From positions 9,519-73,518 of the forward strand of contig JANPFP010000223.1 in assembly GCA_031423495.1 (NCBI GenBank): 64,000 bases of DNA. The letters are read 5' to 3'. Both the position numbers and the translations under genes were made by a program. Source of the stretch: JACPYM01 sp031423495 (GTDB lineage Bacteria > Acidobacteriota > Blastocatellia > RBC074). Shown here piece by piece: positions 18,306 through 27,084 of this stretch. The notes under the pieces are model-generated. The model saw only the letters and a program-made list of their open reading frames with translations. It made no database searches and was not told the DNA's origin. The number at the start of each line of letters is the position of its first letter. The first letter of the stretch is position 1.

Positions 18306-18407
18306 AAAAAGGCAAAAGGCAAAAGGCAAAAGGCAAAAGGCAAAAGGCAAAAGGCAAAAGTTTATTGCAGAACTTTTGCCTTTTGAGATTTGCCTTTTGC
18401 CTTTTGA
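18306..18407. repeat. AAAAGGC heptamer hairpin (skp-lpxD spacer)
   Basis: Seven perfect tandem copies of AAAAGGC run from 18307 to 18355, plus a partial copy to 18360. After a short loop the inverted word (GCCTTTT) recurs about four times at 18373-18407, interrupted once. The array abuts the lpxD start codon and fills nearly all of the spacer to the upstream skp-like gene. Confidence 0.95.
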
Positions 18408-18416
18408 ATTACCGGG

Positions 18417-19061
18417 TTACTTCTTCGGAGCCGCCGCCGTCGCCGGAGCCGCGCCACCCGGATTGGCCTTGTTATATTCCTTCATGAAGTCTTCGGTGAT
18501 GTCGGTCGTCGCCGCCGCGAAGATCAACACGCCCGCCTGTTGCGCCGCGCCCGCTTCCATCACGAGGATGATGCCGCGTTGTTGACAATAGCCTTCGAGC
18601 AGCTTGCCGACCTTGTCGAAAACCGGCCCTTGCACTTCGCCCAAACGACGCTGCCCTTCGGCCTGATAATCTTCATCCATGCGCTTGAGCAACTTTTCTT
18701 CGGTCGTCGCTTCCTCCACCCATTGATTGCGGACGGCGGCGCTCACGGTATTACCTTGCGTTTGCAGCTTGTTTTTCAGGTTTTCGAGGTTCGCCTGTTT
18801 GGTTTCGAGAGCTTTGCGCTTCGGCTCAAATTCACCATTCAAGGTGTCGAGTCTCGCCTTGAGTTCGTTGAGTCCTTGACGAAAGGCGTCGGTACGCAAC
18901 ACGGCAACTTTGCCTTCTGCGCCTGTGCCGCCGGTCGGAGCCGTTGCTGCCGCAGCCGTGGCCGCCGGAGCCGCAGGCGTGGTGCGCGGTACGGGAGTTT
19001 GTGCAAAAACCGCCAGCGACATCGCTACGCTCGCGGCCAAAATCATAATCGTTCGTTTCAT
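18417..19061 (-). CDS. Skp/OmpH-family periplasmic chaperone, paralogue 2
   Basis: 214 residues with a signal peptide ending near SLAVFAQ, then an Ala/Thr/Pro-rich linker (about 22-50). An OmpH-like core has a long coiled-coil region (about 65-150), and the conserved end KLLEGYCQQRGIILVMEAG followed by ITEDFMKEYNKANP. Skp-type proteins hold unfolded outer membrane proteins on their way to BamA. It lies in the usual bamA-skp-lpxD order, but here there are two paralogues with a shared C-terminal signature. The low-complexity linker is absent from the other copy. Confidence 0.88.
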   Translation of the reverse strand: MKRTIMILAASVAMSLAVFAQTPVPRTTPAAPAATAAAATAPTGGTGAEGKVAVLRTDAFRQGLNELKARLDTLNGEFEPKRKALETKQANLENLKNKLQTQGNTVSAAVRNQWVEEATTEEKLLKRMDEDYQAEGQRRLGEVQGPVFDKVGKLLEGYCQQRGIILVMEAGAAQQAGVLIFAAATTDITEDFMKEYNKANPGGAAPATAAAPKK

Positions 19062-19100
19062 AGGTTTAGACTCCTTCAGAGTTGGAAAGGATAAGTGCCT

Positions 19101-19128
19101 GGCGGCAGTTCGTGGTGAGAACGCCGCC
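19101..19128. repeat. Short hairpin between the two skp-like genes
   Basis: GGCGGCAGTTC and GAACGCCGCC pair with one bulge around a loop of about 7 bases. It lies in the 73-base spacer between the paralogous chaperone genes. No T-run follows immediately on the minus strand. Confidence 0.6.
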
Positions 19129-19134
19129 CTAAAA

Positions 19135-19725
19135 TTATTGCCCGGCTTTCTTCGCCGCCGCCGCCGGAACCGGATTGGCTTTGTTGTATTCCTTCACGAA
19201 ATCGTCGGTGATAAATGCCGCTTGCGCCGCATAAATCACCAAACCTGACTCGCGCAACTTGCCTGCTTCCAGCACCTGTGTGATGCCTTTTTGCGTGCAG
19301 TACTGTTCGAGAAACTTGCTGATCTTTTCATAGGTCGCGCCAGTTTCTTCCTGCTCGCGCTTGCCCGCCATTGCGGTGGCGTCTTCCTGTTTGCGTTTGG
19401 CTTCTGTTTGCAGGCTTTGAATATCGCTTTGCAATTTGGCGCCTTGTTGCTGGGTCAGGGTTTTGCTTTCCTGCAAGGTTTTCTGTTTGGCCTCAATCGA
19501 AGTTGCCATGCTTTCGAGATCGCGCTGAACCGTGGCGAATTCAGCTTGCAGCTTTTCGTATCTGACCTTGAGTTCGGTCACTTCAGAACGGAAGGCCGCA
19601 ATCTCAATGATGCCAATTTTCGTTTTGGCTTCAGTTGACGCAGGCGCTTGCGCCGACGCCGACACGTTTAACCCCATCAGGGCCATCACGGTAAATAACA
19701 GGGCGCACAGAAAATGTTTTTTCAT
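19135..19725 (-). CDS. skp: Skp/OmpH-family periplasmic chaperone, paralogue 1
   Basis: 196 residues. The signal peptide ends near NVSASAQA; the body is a long coiled coil (about 50-145) rich in Gln/Glu/Lys, typical of the Skp tentacles. It ends with KFLEQYCTQKGITQVLEAG and FITDDFVKEYNKANPVP, matching the neighbouring paralogue. The predicted role is as chaperone for outer membrane proteins in the periplasm. It is the first gene after bamA on the same strand (55-base spacer), as in most diderms. Confidence 0.9.
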   Translation of the reverse strand: MKKHFLCALLFTVMALMGLNVSASAQAPASTEAKTKIGIIEIAAFRSEVTELKVRYEKLQAEFATVQRDLESMATSIEAKQKTLQESKTLTQQQGAKLQSDIQSLQTEAKRKQEDATAMAGKREQEETGATYEKISKFLEQYCTQKGITQVLEAGKLRESGLVIYAAQAAFITDDFVKEYNKANPVPAAAAKKAGQ

Positions 19726-19780
19726 GACTCTCCAAGTGAATGAACAGCGCCGCGCGGCACTGCGTTTTTAGATAATGCTT

Positions 19781-22700
19781 TTAGAAAGTGCGTCCGACGC
19801 TGAAACGCACGGCGGTGCGGCGTTCGATGAACAGCACCTTCGGGTCAGTCAGGTCGGTTTTCGCCTGCGGGTTATAGGCAAAAATCAAACGGAACGGGAC
19901 GTTAATCACCGGCATTTGAATACGTACTTCTGCGCCGAATGACGAGCGTACATCCGACAGAAATTTTATGTTCGCCTGCGAGTTGCGCAAGATGCTGTAA
20001 TCGCGCGCTTCGCCTTCGAGAAAAACGCGGCGATAGCCAATCGCATTGCCCAGGTCGTCTTTCGGCGCGCTCGACAGTTCTTCTTGCGAAGCGACGCGAC
20101 CGGCTTGATTCAGCACGACGCCGCCCGGAATCACGTCTTGCGTCAAATAATTCGATGAAGTCACCTGATCGTTATACTTGCGCGAATTAAAGACCGAACC
20201 GACGTCGGCAAACGCCGCGACCGACAGAATGCTGATGATCGGAATGCGATATTCGAGGTTGTAAATAAACTGCGTATCGCCGCCAATCGGCGTAAAGAAC
20301 GTACGCGCGTTGACGACGTTGCAATCTTTGGACTGATCGAGCGTTTGCGTGCAACCGCGTTCGCCCGGAGCCTGAAACGTGAAGTTGCGCAACACCGATG
20401 CGTCTACCTGACCCGTCGGCGCGTCAATGCGTTTGGTAAAATCCGCCGGGTCTTCGACTCTGGCCTTGACGTTGCGGGTCGAGATGAAACTGTCACTCGC
20501 AACGACGGGCGAGATCGAACGGATGTTGTAACCGCGAATGTCGTATTCGCCACCCAGGTAAAAGCGTTCAAAGATCGGTACGCCGCCGATGAACGAGAGT
20601 GATTGCGTTTCAAAAAGCCTGCCGAAAGTGCGCACCGTGTCAGCCCGAAAACGCATCGCCAGCACATGCGCCTTATCGCTGCGTTTTTTGAAGATCGGGT
20701 CGAAACGTTTGTATTCAAACGATGGCCCAAACGTGTTGACGTCGCCGCCCAAGGGGCCGCCTGACAACGCCAAACCTAAAAAGATGCTTTGCCCGCGCGT
20801 CGCATCAAGTTGTGCGTTCGTCGTGTTGTAAAACAGCGATGGCGTAACGCGACTCGTCAAAATGCGCGGCTGTTCAAACGTGACAGGTACGTTGTTATTC
20901 GGGTCGGCGTCGCGGTTGACCGCAGGGTCGCGCGTCGCTGTCGCCGTCAACGAATAAGACAAACCGAAACGCGCCTGACTGGCAAAGTTGCGGAAGCGGC
21001 TGCGTCCGAACAGCGCGTTCGCAAACACATAACCGGGGGACGAAAGACTGATCGTACCGCCTACGGTTTGTTGCGTGAAAAGCGTGTCGGTGTTGAAGCT
21101 CGACAGTCCAAAAAAGCTCGACTGCAAAACCTGGCTCGCGTTGTTGAAATTGAAACCCGAACCGATGAACTGATATTTCTGGGCGAATAACTGAATACCC
21201 GCGCTGATGGGTTTGCCGAACAGATACGGTTCAGAAAAACTGACGTTGGCGCTCAACTGGCGGTTGCCACCTGAGAGCGCAATGCCCAGCGATTCGCCGT
21301 AACCCAACAGGTTATTCGTCGAATAATCCATCCCGAAAAAGCTGCCCTGAAAACCTGAGACGCCGCCGTTGACCGAAATCTGCTGCTTCCCTTTTTCTTT
21401 GACCTGCACGTCAATGTCTACGGTTTGGTCGCGGTCGTTAGTGCGCGTGATGGCGTCTTTCTCTTTGATCTCGTCGAACAAGCCCAACTGGTTGAGCTTC
21501 AAAATCGAAATGTCCCAATAACGTTTGTTATAAGGATCGCCCTCGTTCAGCACGACTTCGCGGCGCAACACCACGTCGCGCGTATTCGTGTTGCCGATGA
21601 ATTCCAAACGGCGCAACGAGAACTGGCGGCCTTCGTCAATTTCGAGCGTAACTTCCACCTCGCCTTCGGTGTCGGTTTTATCAACGAACTTCGGAATGAA
21701 ATTGACCTCGGCCTGAATGTAACCCTGCGTACCGTAATAGTCCTTAATGCCTTTATAGATGTTTTCCCGTACGTTCTTCGTGTTGGCGTATTCGCCCACG
21801 CGCATCCCTGAGAGCAATGTGATAACACCAGCTTGAAACAGCGACACGCCCTTTTCTTCGACTTTAGAAACCTTGTAACGTCGTCCGACTTCAATCGGGA
21901 TCGAAACGCGCAAGCCCGGCCCTTTTTTCTGCAAACCGGGAATCGGAATCAACGGAAGGCCGCTCGTCACCGTGCCCGCCGGTTCGATAATCGGATCACT
22001 ATAACGCGCCTGCAAATACCCTTTTTCACCAAGGTATGAACGCACGCCTTCGAGATCAGCTTCGAGCTTTTCTTTAAAGTAAATGTCTTTAGAGGTGAAG
22101 GTCGAGATCAAGCCAGACTCTTTGACCAGCTTCATCGCGCCACGCAAACGCCGCTGCGAGAAATCGCCTTTCACCCCCGTGAATACTATGTCTTTCACGC
22201 GCACGCGCGGGCCTTCTTCAATGTTGAAAATCAACGCGACGGTCGTCGCCGAAATGTCTTCGACCTCAATCTCAACTTTGGCGTCGGGATGGCCTTTTTC
22301 TGCCATCAATTCGCGCAAGACGATTTTCGCTGCGTTCACTTTGGCCGGATCAAGTTGCGATTCTTTGCTGACTTGCGTGCGGCGTTCTTTGAACCGCGTC
22401 AACACTTCGCTTTCGGTCGCCGATTTCATGTTGCGATATTGCAAGTCGCGGATGATCGGATATTCCCTGACTTGAAAGATGATGACCTTGCCGCCGCGCG
22501 GGCCGTCGTCCAAAAAGAATTTGGTCGCAATCGGATCGAAAAAGCCCAATTGCACCACGGCTTCGAGATCGCGTTGCGCCAGCGCTTGGCTATAACGGTC
22601 GCCCGGTTTGCTTTGCACGTAGTAAAGGATGGACTCTTTGGGAATGCGGCGATTGCCGCGAATTTCCACGTCTTCCACCAATACGTCCTGCCCCGCAGCG

Positions 22701-22798
22701 GTTTGCGCGAAGGCGGGCGCGACACCAATTGTCACGCACCAAGTCAGGACACAATAAATTAGCAGGGCGCTTGTTCGCTTAATAAAGCGCTCAGTCAT
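19781..22798 (-). CDS. bamA: Outer membrane protein assembly factor BamA
   Basis: About 1005 residues, longer than the E. coli protein (about 810). A signal peptide (about 1-32) is followed by five POTRA-type domains (about 35-440; first VEDVEIRGNRRIPKESI, last EFIGNTNTRDVVLRREVVL). A C-terminal barrel ends in Phe (FSVGRTF), the outer-membrane beta-signal. BamA inserts beta-barrel proteins. I use the ATG at 22798 because GGGAGAAG lies 6 bases upstream on the minus strand and the signal peptide follows; the frame stays open to 22825. Extra length is mostly in the barrel domain. It heads the skp-lpxD-fabZ-lpxA-lpxI block. Confidence 0.95.
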   Translation of the reverse strand: MTERFIKRTSALLIYCVLTWCVTIGVAPAFAQTAAGQDVLVEDVEIRGNRRIPKESILYYVQSKPGDRYSQALAQRDLEAVVQLGFFDPIATKFFLDDGPRGGKVIIFQVREYPIIRDLQYRNMKSATESEVLTRFKERRTQVSKESQLDPAKVNAAKIVLRELMAEKGHPDAKVEIEVEDISATTVALIFNIEEGPRVRVKDIVFTGVKGDFSQRRLRGAMKLVKESGLISTFTSKDIYFKEKLEADLEGVRSYLGEKGYLQARYSDPIIEPAGTVTSGLPLIPIPGLQKKGPGLRVSIPIEVGRRYKVSKVEEKGVSLFQAGVITLLSGMRVGEYANTKNVRENIYKGIKDYYGTQGYIQAEVNFIPKFVDKTDTEGEVEVTLEIDEGRQFSLRRLEFIGNTNTRDVVLRREVVLNEGDPYNKRYWDISILKLNQLGLFDEIKEKDAITRTNDRDQTVDIDVQVKEKGKQQISVNGGVSGFQGSFFGMDYSTNNLLGYGESLGIALSGGNRQLSANVSFSEPYLFGKPISAGIQLFAQKYQFIGSGFNFNNASQVLQSSFFGLSSFNTDTLFTQQTVGGTISLSSPGYVFANALFGRSRFRNFASQARFGLSYSLTATATRDPAVNRDADPNNNVPVTFEQPRILTSRVTPSLFYNTTNAQLDATRGQSIFLGLALSGGPLGGDVNTFGPSFEYKRFDPIFKKRSDKAHVLAMRFRADTVRTFGRLFETQSLSFIGGVPIFERFYLGGEYDIRGYNIRSISPVVASDSFISTRNVKARVEDPADFTKRIDAPTGQVDASVLRNFTFQAPGERGCTQTLDQSKDCNVVNARTFFTPIGGDTQFIYNLEYRIPIISILSVAAFADVGSVFNSRKYNDQVTSSNYLTQDVIPGGVVLNQAGRVASQEELSSAPKDDLGNAIGYRRVFLEGEARDYSILRNSQANIKFLSDVRSSFGAEVRIQMPVINVPFRLIFAYNPQAKTDLTDPKVLFIERRTAVRFSVGRTF

Positions 22799-23248
22799 GA
22801 ATGCTTCTCCCACAATGTATGTCATTCTTTCTACGATTACGCGCTTGGGGTTAGCTGCGTTGCTGCCCGTGGTTCAGGCTTCATAATTCGCACTGCTGGC
22901 CCCGATCATGCGCAACCAAAACTTTTAACCAAAAACTTAAAGAAGGTGCGCTGACCGAGTTGGCCGCTTCAGCGCCGCAACGCATGAACGGATCGCAGGG
23001 TGAAGATTGCAAAGACAATTTGATAAAAACTTCGCCTCACGTGACGCAACCCAGCATCTCGCACCTTGAACGCAAATCACCGTGCGACACGTGAAAACTT
23101 GAACTTATAAAGGTAAAAACGATGGTGTTGCCATCGCCTCGCAACCCTTGACGGCGATGAACAAGCTGCGGATTCTAGCAGCCATCGTGAGAATGTCCAG
23201 CCACGAACTTTTCACGCGGCTGAAACATTTTGAGGGAAGGGGTTACGC
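22799..23248. other. Intergenic region between clpC and bamA
   Basis: About 450 bases without a convincing gene. It should hold the bamA promoter and leader on the minus strand. The only clear structure is the small clpC terminator hairpin at 23110-23136. Short plus-strand frames here run into the antisense of clpC and look spurious. Confidence 0.6.
23110..23136 (-). terminator. Probable intrinsic terminator of clpC
   Basis: On the minus strand a 6-base stem (CGATGG/CCATCG, 23120-23136) with a CAACA loop is followed by TTTTTACC. It lies about 110 bases past the clpC stop. The stem is short, so efficiency is uncertain. Confidence 0.5.
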
Positions 23249-25753
23249 TCAGGAAACCAGCAAGGCTTCAGCCTCGCTCATCGAATTCAGCATCTCCTGC
23301 ATTTCGCGGTCTTCGTCCGAAAGCTCTACGGGCAACTCGACAGACGGTTCGACCAGCAAATCCGCCGACCAAGCGGCGCCATCTTGCGTGCGAAAGTCCA
23401 AACCAGTTGCGCCTAAAAAAACTTCTACGTGGCTCGCGCGCGGCAAACGGCCTTGAATCAGCGCATCCGACAGCGGGTCTTCTACGAACCGCTGCAACGC
23501 GCGCCGCAAGGGTCGCGCACCATAGCTGCGATCACCGCACGTTTGATCTACGATCCAGCGACAGGCTTCGACAGTCAGCCCAATCGTCAACGCACGATGG
23601 ACGAGCGTGCGATTCAACTGATCTACCAGCAAGCCGACGATGGTCGTCAGATCTTCGTCGTTCAACGGTTCAAAGACGATGATCTCATCCAGCCGGTTGA
23701 TGAATTCAGGATTGAAAACCTCGCGCACCGCCATCATCACGCGGTCTTCGTTTTTCGTCGCAGCCTCTTGCCGCGAAGCCTGAAAGCCCACGAACCCACC
23801 CTTGCTGGCAAAGCGCGCCCCGATATTCGAGGTCATCACGATGATCGTATTTTTGAAATCCACCCGATTGCCCGTCGCATCGGTCAACACGCCATCTTCA
23901 AACACCTGCAACAATATGTTGAAAATGTCTGGATGCGCCTTTTCGATTTCATCGAGCAACAACACCGAATACGGATTGCGCCGCACACGCTCAGTCAACT
24001 GCCCGCCTTCGTCATAGCCGATGTAACCCGGCGGTGAGCCGATGAGTTTCGACACCGAATGCTTTTCCATGAATTCGGACATATCGAAACGAATCATCGC
24101 TTTCTCTGAGCCGAACAAAAATTCGGCCAACGAACGTGCTACTTCAGTTTTGCCTACGCCCGTAGGCCCCAAAAACAAAAACGATCCAACCGGACGCTGC
24201 GGATTTTTCAACCCCGCACGCGAACGCCGAATGGCTCGCGCCAACGCCGACACGGCTACGTCTTGGCGAATCACGCGCTTATGCAACTCATCTTCAATGC
24301 GCAACAGCTTGGCTGATTCATCATCTTGCAAAGAACTGATTGGAATCCCCGTCCAACGCGCAATCACGTCTTCGATGTCTTGACGGCTGACCAGCGCCGC
24401 CGTTTCTTCAAACACCGAAGGCTCGAAATACTGCGGCGGACGGCGCGACGAATTATTCACTCCATTATTGTATCGAGGCTCGCCCCGATACTCGCGTTCG
24501 CCTCGTTCCCACCGCGAAGGCGGCGGCGGCACGTAACCCGCTTCACGTTGCACGCGCAGCTTCACCCGCGAACCCGCTTCATCTAGGACATCAATCGCTT
24601 TGTCCGGCAAAAAGCGTTCAGGCAAATAGCGGGAAGATTGATAGACCGCCGCCTCAACCGCATCGTCGGCGTAATGCACGTTATGAAATGATTCGTAGCG
24701 ATCTTTAATTCCCGTCAAAATTTGAATGGCGTCGGCTTCGTTCGGCGGGTCTACGCTAACTGATTGAAAGCGGCGTTCGAGCGAGCGGTCTTTTTCGATG
24801 TACTTGCGAAACTCAGTCGGCGTCGTCGCTCCCACACATTGCAACTCGCCGCGTGACAGCGCCGGTTTCAAAATGTTCGCGGCATCCAGACTGCCTTCTG
24901 CCGAACCCGCGCCGACCAGCGTATGCAATTCGTCAATAAAAATGATGTAAAGCGGGTTGTCTATCAGTTCGCGCATGATCGTTTTCATGCGTTCCTCAAA
25001 CTGTCCGCGATATTTCGTACCGGCTACGATCAAGCTCAGATCAAGCGCCAGCACGCGCTTGTCGAACAGGAACGATGGCACTTCGCCCATCATGATGCGT
25101 TGCGCCAACCCTTCGACAATCGCGGTTTTGCCTACGCCTGGCTCGCCGATCAACACCGGATTGTTTTTGGTGCGACGGCACAGAATTTCAATCACACGAT
25201 CAACTTCTTTATCGCGGCCAATCAGCGGATCGAGCTTGCCTTCCAGCGCGGCTTCGGTCAGGTCGCGGCTGAATTCAAACAGCGTCGGCGTATCCTTACG
25301 CGAGTGTTGCGTACGTTCCACACTCGCCTGCCGCATTAACTCATTGCGAATGTCCGACAAACGCAAGCCACGCTCGTAAAGCATTTCAGCCGCATAAGAG
25401 TTCTCTTCGCGCAACAAACCCAACAACAAATGTTCCGTACCGATATGGCGATGTCCGATGCGCTCTGATTCTTCCGCCGAAAAAGCCAGCACGCGCTTAG
25501 AGGTTTGCGACAACGGCAAATCAACCGCCGCCGTCAGCCGTTCGCGCAACGTCGTACGCCCTTCTAACTCGCGGCGCACGGCTTCGATGCTCAGGTGCGA
25601 ACGCTGAAAGAAACGCGGCGTCAGCGTTTTATCTTCGCGCACCAAGCCTAACAAAATGTGTTCGGGTTCGATTTGTTTCGCGCCCATCTGATTGGCTTCA
25701 TAGCGGGCGAAGAAAATGACGCGGCGGGCTTTTTCGGTATAACGCTCAAACAT
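23249..25753 (-). CDS. clpC: ClpC-type AAA+ protease ATPase subunit
   Basis: 834 residues. Clp-N repeats occupy about 1-145 (YTEKARRVIFFARYEA; IGTEHLLLGLL). The first AAA+ domain has Walker A GEPGVGKT at 203-210 and Walker B IIFIDE near 270. A middle region (about 400-450) contains an unusual Pro/Arg/Tyr-rich stretch where ClpC normally carries its UVR/M-domain. The second AAA+ domain has GPTGVGKT at 529-536, and a ClpB-D2-small domain ends the protein. ClpC unfolds proteins for the ClpP protease. The middle insert means ClpA/ClpE-like relatives cannot be fully excluded. Confidence 0.88.
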   Translation of the reverse strand: MFERYTEKARRVIFFARYEANQMGAKQIEPEHILLGLVREDKTLTPRFFQRSHLSIEAVRRELEGRTTLRERLTAAVDLPLSQTSKRVLAFSAEESERIGHRHIGTEHLLLGLLREENSYAAEMLYERGLRLSDIRNELMRQASVERTQHSRKDTPTLFEFSRDLTEAALEGKLDPLIGRDKEVDRVIEILCRRTKNNPVLIGEPGVGKTAIVEGLAQRIMMGEVPSFLFDKRVLALDLSLIVAGTKYRGQFEERMKTIMRELIDNPLYIIFIDELHTLVGAGSAEGSLDAANILKPALSRGELQCVGATTPTEFRKYIEKDRSLERRFQSVSVDPPNEADAIQILTGIKDRYESFHNVHYADDAVEAAVYQSSRYLPERFLPDKAIDVLDEAGSRVKLRVQREAGYVPPPPSRWERGEREYRGEPRYNNGVNNSSRRPPQYFEPSVFEETAALVSRQDIEDVIARWTGIPISSLQDDESAKLLRIEDELHKRVIRQDVAVSALARAIRRSRAGLKNPQRPVGSFLFLGPTGVGKTEVARSLAEFLFGSEKAMIRFDMSEFMEKHSVSKLIGSPPGYIGYDEGGQLTERVRRNPYSVLLLDEIEKAHPDIFNILLQVFEDGVLTDATGNRVDFKNTIIVMTSNIGARFASKGGFVGFQASRQEAATKNEDRVMMAVREVFNPEFINRLDEIIVFEPLNDEDLTTIVGLLVDQLNRTLVHRALTIGLTVEACRWIVDQTCGDRSYGARPLRRALQRFVEDPLSDALIQGRLPRASHVEVFLGATGLDFRTQDGAAWSADLLVEPSVELPVELSDEDREMQEMLNSMSEAEALLVS

Positions 25754-25903
25754 CCTGCTCCTAATCCAGCTTATTACAGCTTGCCTCCCAGCTTGTCTTG
25801 GTAACTCTTTGTTTGCATTGAAATTTCAGCGCGGAACCCTCTCCGTTTGGGCTCCGTTTGGGGCAGCAACGTAGTAACTCAGGTTATTCGTTAAAATTGG
25901 CGG

Positions 25904-26593
25904 TTAGGATTCATCGTCCAACAAGCGGCCTTGCTCCAGCCGCAGCACGCGATCACAAGCGCGCGCGAATCCACGATTGTGCGTCACGACCACCGAAGTC
26001 AAACCGTCTTCGCGTTGCAACTGCCGCAACAATGTTTGTATCTCGGCTCCCGTGCGCTCATCCAGATTGCCCGTTGGCTCATCCGCTAACAAAAGCTGCG
26101 GACGGTTTGCTAACGCACGAGCTAAAGCTACGCGCTGTTGTTCGCCACCTGATAGCTGACTGGGAAAGTGCGTCGCACGCGCCGCCAACCCGACTCGCGC
26201 TAACAATACATCTGCGCGCTCAACGGCCTTTGCATGCGGCGTACCGCTCAATAACAAAGGCATACTCACGTTTTCCCGCGCAGTGAATTCCGGCAATAAA
26301 TAATGGTGTTGAAAGACGAATCCAATCGCCCGATTGCGAAAGTGTGCCGAGTCTAGTTCAGCCATTTTTGCGATGTCAAACTCGCCAATGAATACGCTGC
26401 CCGCGCTCACCTGATCGAGTCCGCCCAGTAAATGCAACAACGTAGACTTCCCCGCTCCCGACTCACCCACAATCGCTACCATCTCGCCTTTGGCAACTTC
26501 TAAATTTAAGTTATCGAATACACGCACGGCCTCTGCGCGTCCGGCGTAGGTTTTGCTGAGATTGACAGCACGTAGTAAAGACGTGGCAGACAT
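25904..26593 (-). CDS. lolD: Lipoprotein-releasing ABC ATPase LolD
   Basis: About 229 residues with Walker A GESGAGKST, Q-loop GFVFQHHYLLPEF, signature LSGGEQQRVALARAL, Walker B LLLADEPTGNLD and an H-loop (VVTHNRG). The HHYLLPEFTARENV segment is typical for the LolD/MacB/FtsE subgroup and favours LolD. LolCDE lifts mature lipoproteins from the inner membrane to LolA. The membrane partner LolC/E is not next to it. The frame is open to 26608; I prefer the ATG at 26593, where family similarity begins. It is the last gene of the beta-propeller operon. Confidence 0.82.
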   Translation of the reverse strand: MSATSLLRAVNLSKTYAGRAEAVRVFDNLNLEVAKGEMVAIVGESGAGKSTLLHLLGGLDQVSAGSVFIGEFDIAKMAELDSAHFRNRAIGFVFQHHYLLPEFTARENVSMPLLLSGTPHAKAVERADVLLARVGLAARATHFPSQLSGGEQQRVALARALANRPQLLLADEPTGNLDERTGAEIQTLLRQLQREDGLTSVVVTHNRGFARACDRVLRLEQGRLLDDES

Positions 26594-26613
26594 AACGGTG
26601 ATTCCCATCGGCC

Positions 26614-27078
26614 TTAAAGCTTGAAATTAGGTACTATCTTGGATTTTCTGAGCTTACCAGTATGACCGTAAATCGTGATCTCTCTTTGGTTATTAACTAC
26701 CCACACCTCTAACGCTCCTTTGGCAAGATATAATTCAATTTTGTGTTCAATCTCTGCTTTTGAATTCGACGGTGAAATAACTTCTATGCAAATTTCAGGA
26801 GCTTTCGGATAGGGAGTAACTTCTCCGAATTCGGACATGAACTCATCGGAAGCCCAAGCCGTATCTGCCACTTTCACCCCATCAGAGGTTTCAATAGAGC
26901 ATTCGGTAATGATTGTCCCCGACCTTTTCTTACGATCAATCCTCTTTCCTACGTCAAACTGCAATATCCCATGCCTGTTCGAGGCGGGGCTCATTAAGAT
27001 TTGTCCAAATCTGTTTGTTTCAATCTTAAAGGGCAAATTCTGTAACAAAGAGTTATTTATAATTTCGTCCCAAGTCAT
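26614..27078 (-). CDS. Uma2-family putative restriction endonuclease, copy 1
   Basis: 154 residues. PD-(D/E)XK-like motifs are present: ADTAWAS for the first acidic residue, and PEICIEVISPSN with Glu, then KIELYLAKGALEVWVV with Lys. These fit the Uma2 (DUF820) family, expanded in cyanobacteria, Chloroflexi and Acidobacteriota; activity is largely undemonstrated. Its base composition is clearly more AT-rich than the genes around it, suggesting a recent arrival. It is wedged tightly between a beta-propeller gene (6 bases) and lolD (20 bases), so it is probably co-transcribed. Confidence 0.85.
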   Translation of the reverse strand: MTWDEIINNSLLQNLPFKIETNRFGQILMSPASNRHGILQFDVGKRIDRKKRSGTIITECSIETSDGVKVADTAWASDEFMSEFGEVTPYPKAPEICIEVISPSNSKAEIEHKIELYLAKGALEVWVVNNQREITIYGHTGKLRKSKIVPNFKL

Positions 27079-27084
27079 AACTAC

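Noticed and set aside
18306..18407. CRISPR-like array of short repeats
   Set aside because: Units are 7 bases, directly tandem without spacers, and are followed by an inverted array. No cas1/cas2 in the window.
23115..23160. Fluoride-riboswitch-like string (CGATGGTGTT...GGCGATGA)
   Set aside because: The conserved core is incomplete and the orientation has no downstream fluoride gene. The hairpin is better read as the clpC terminator on the other strand.
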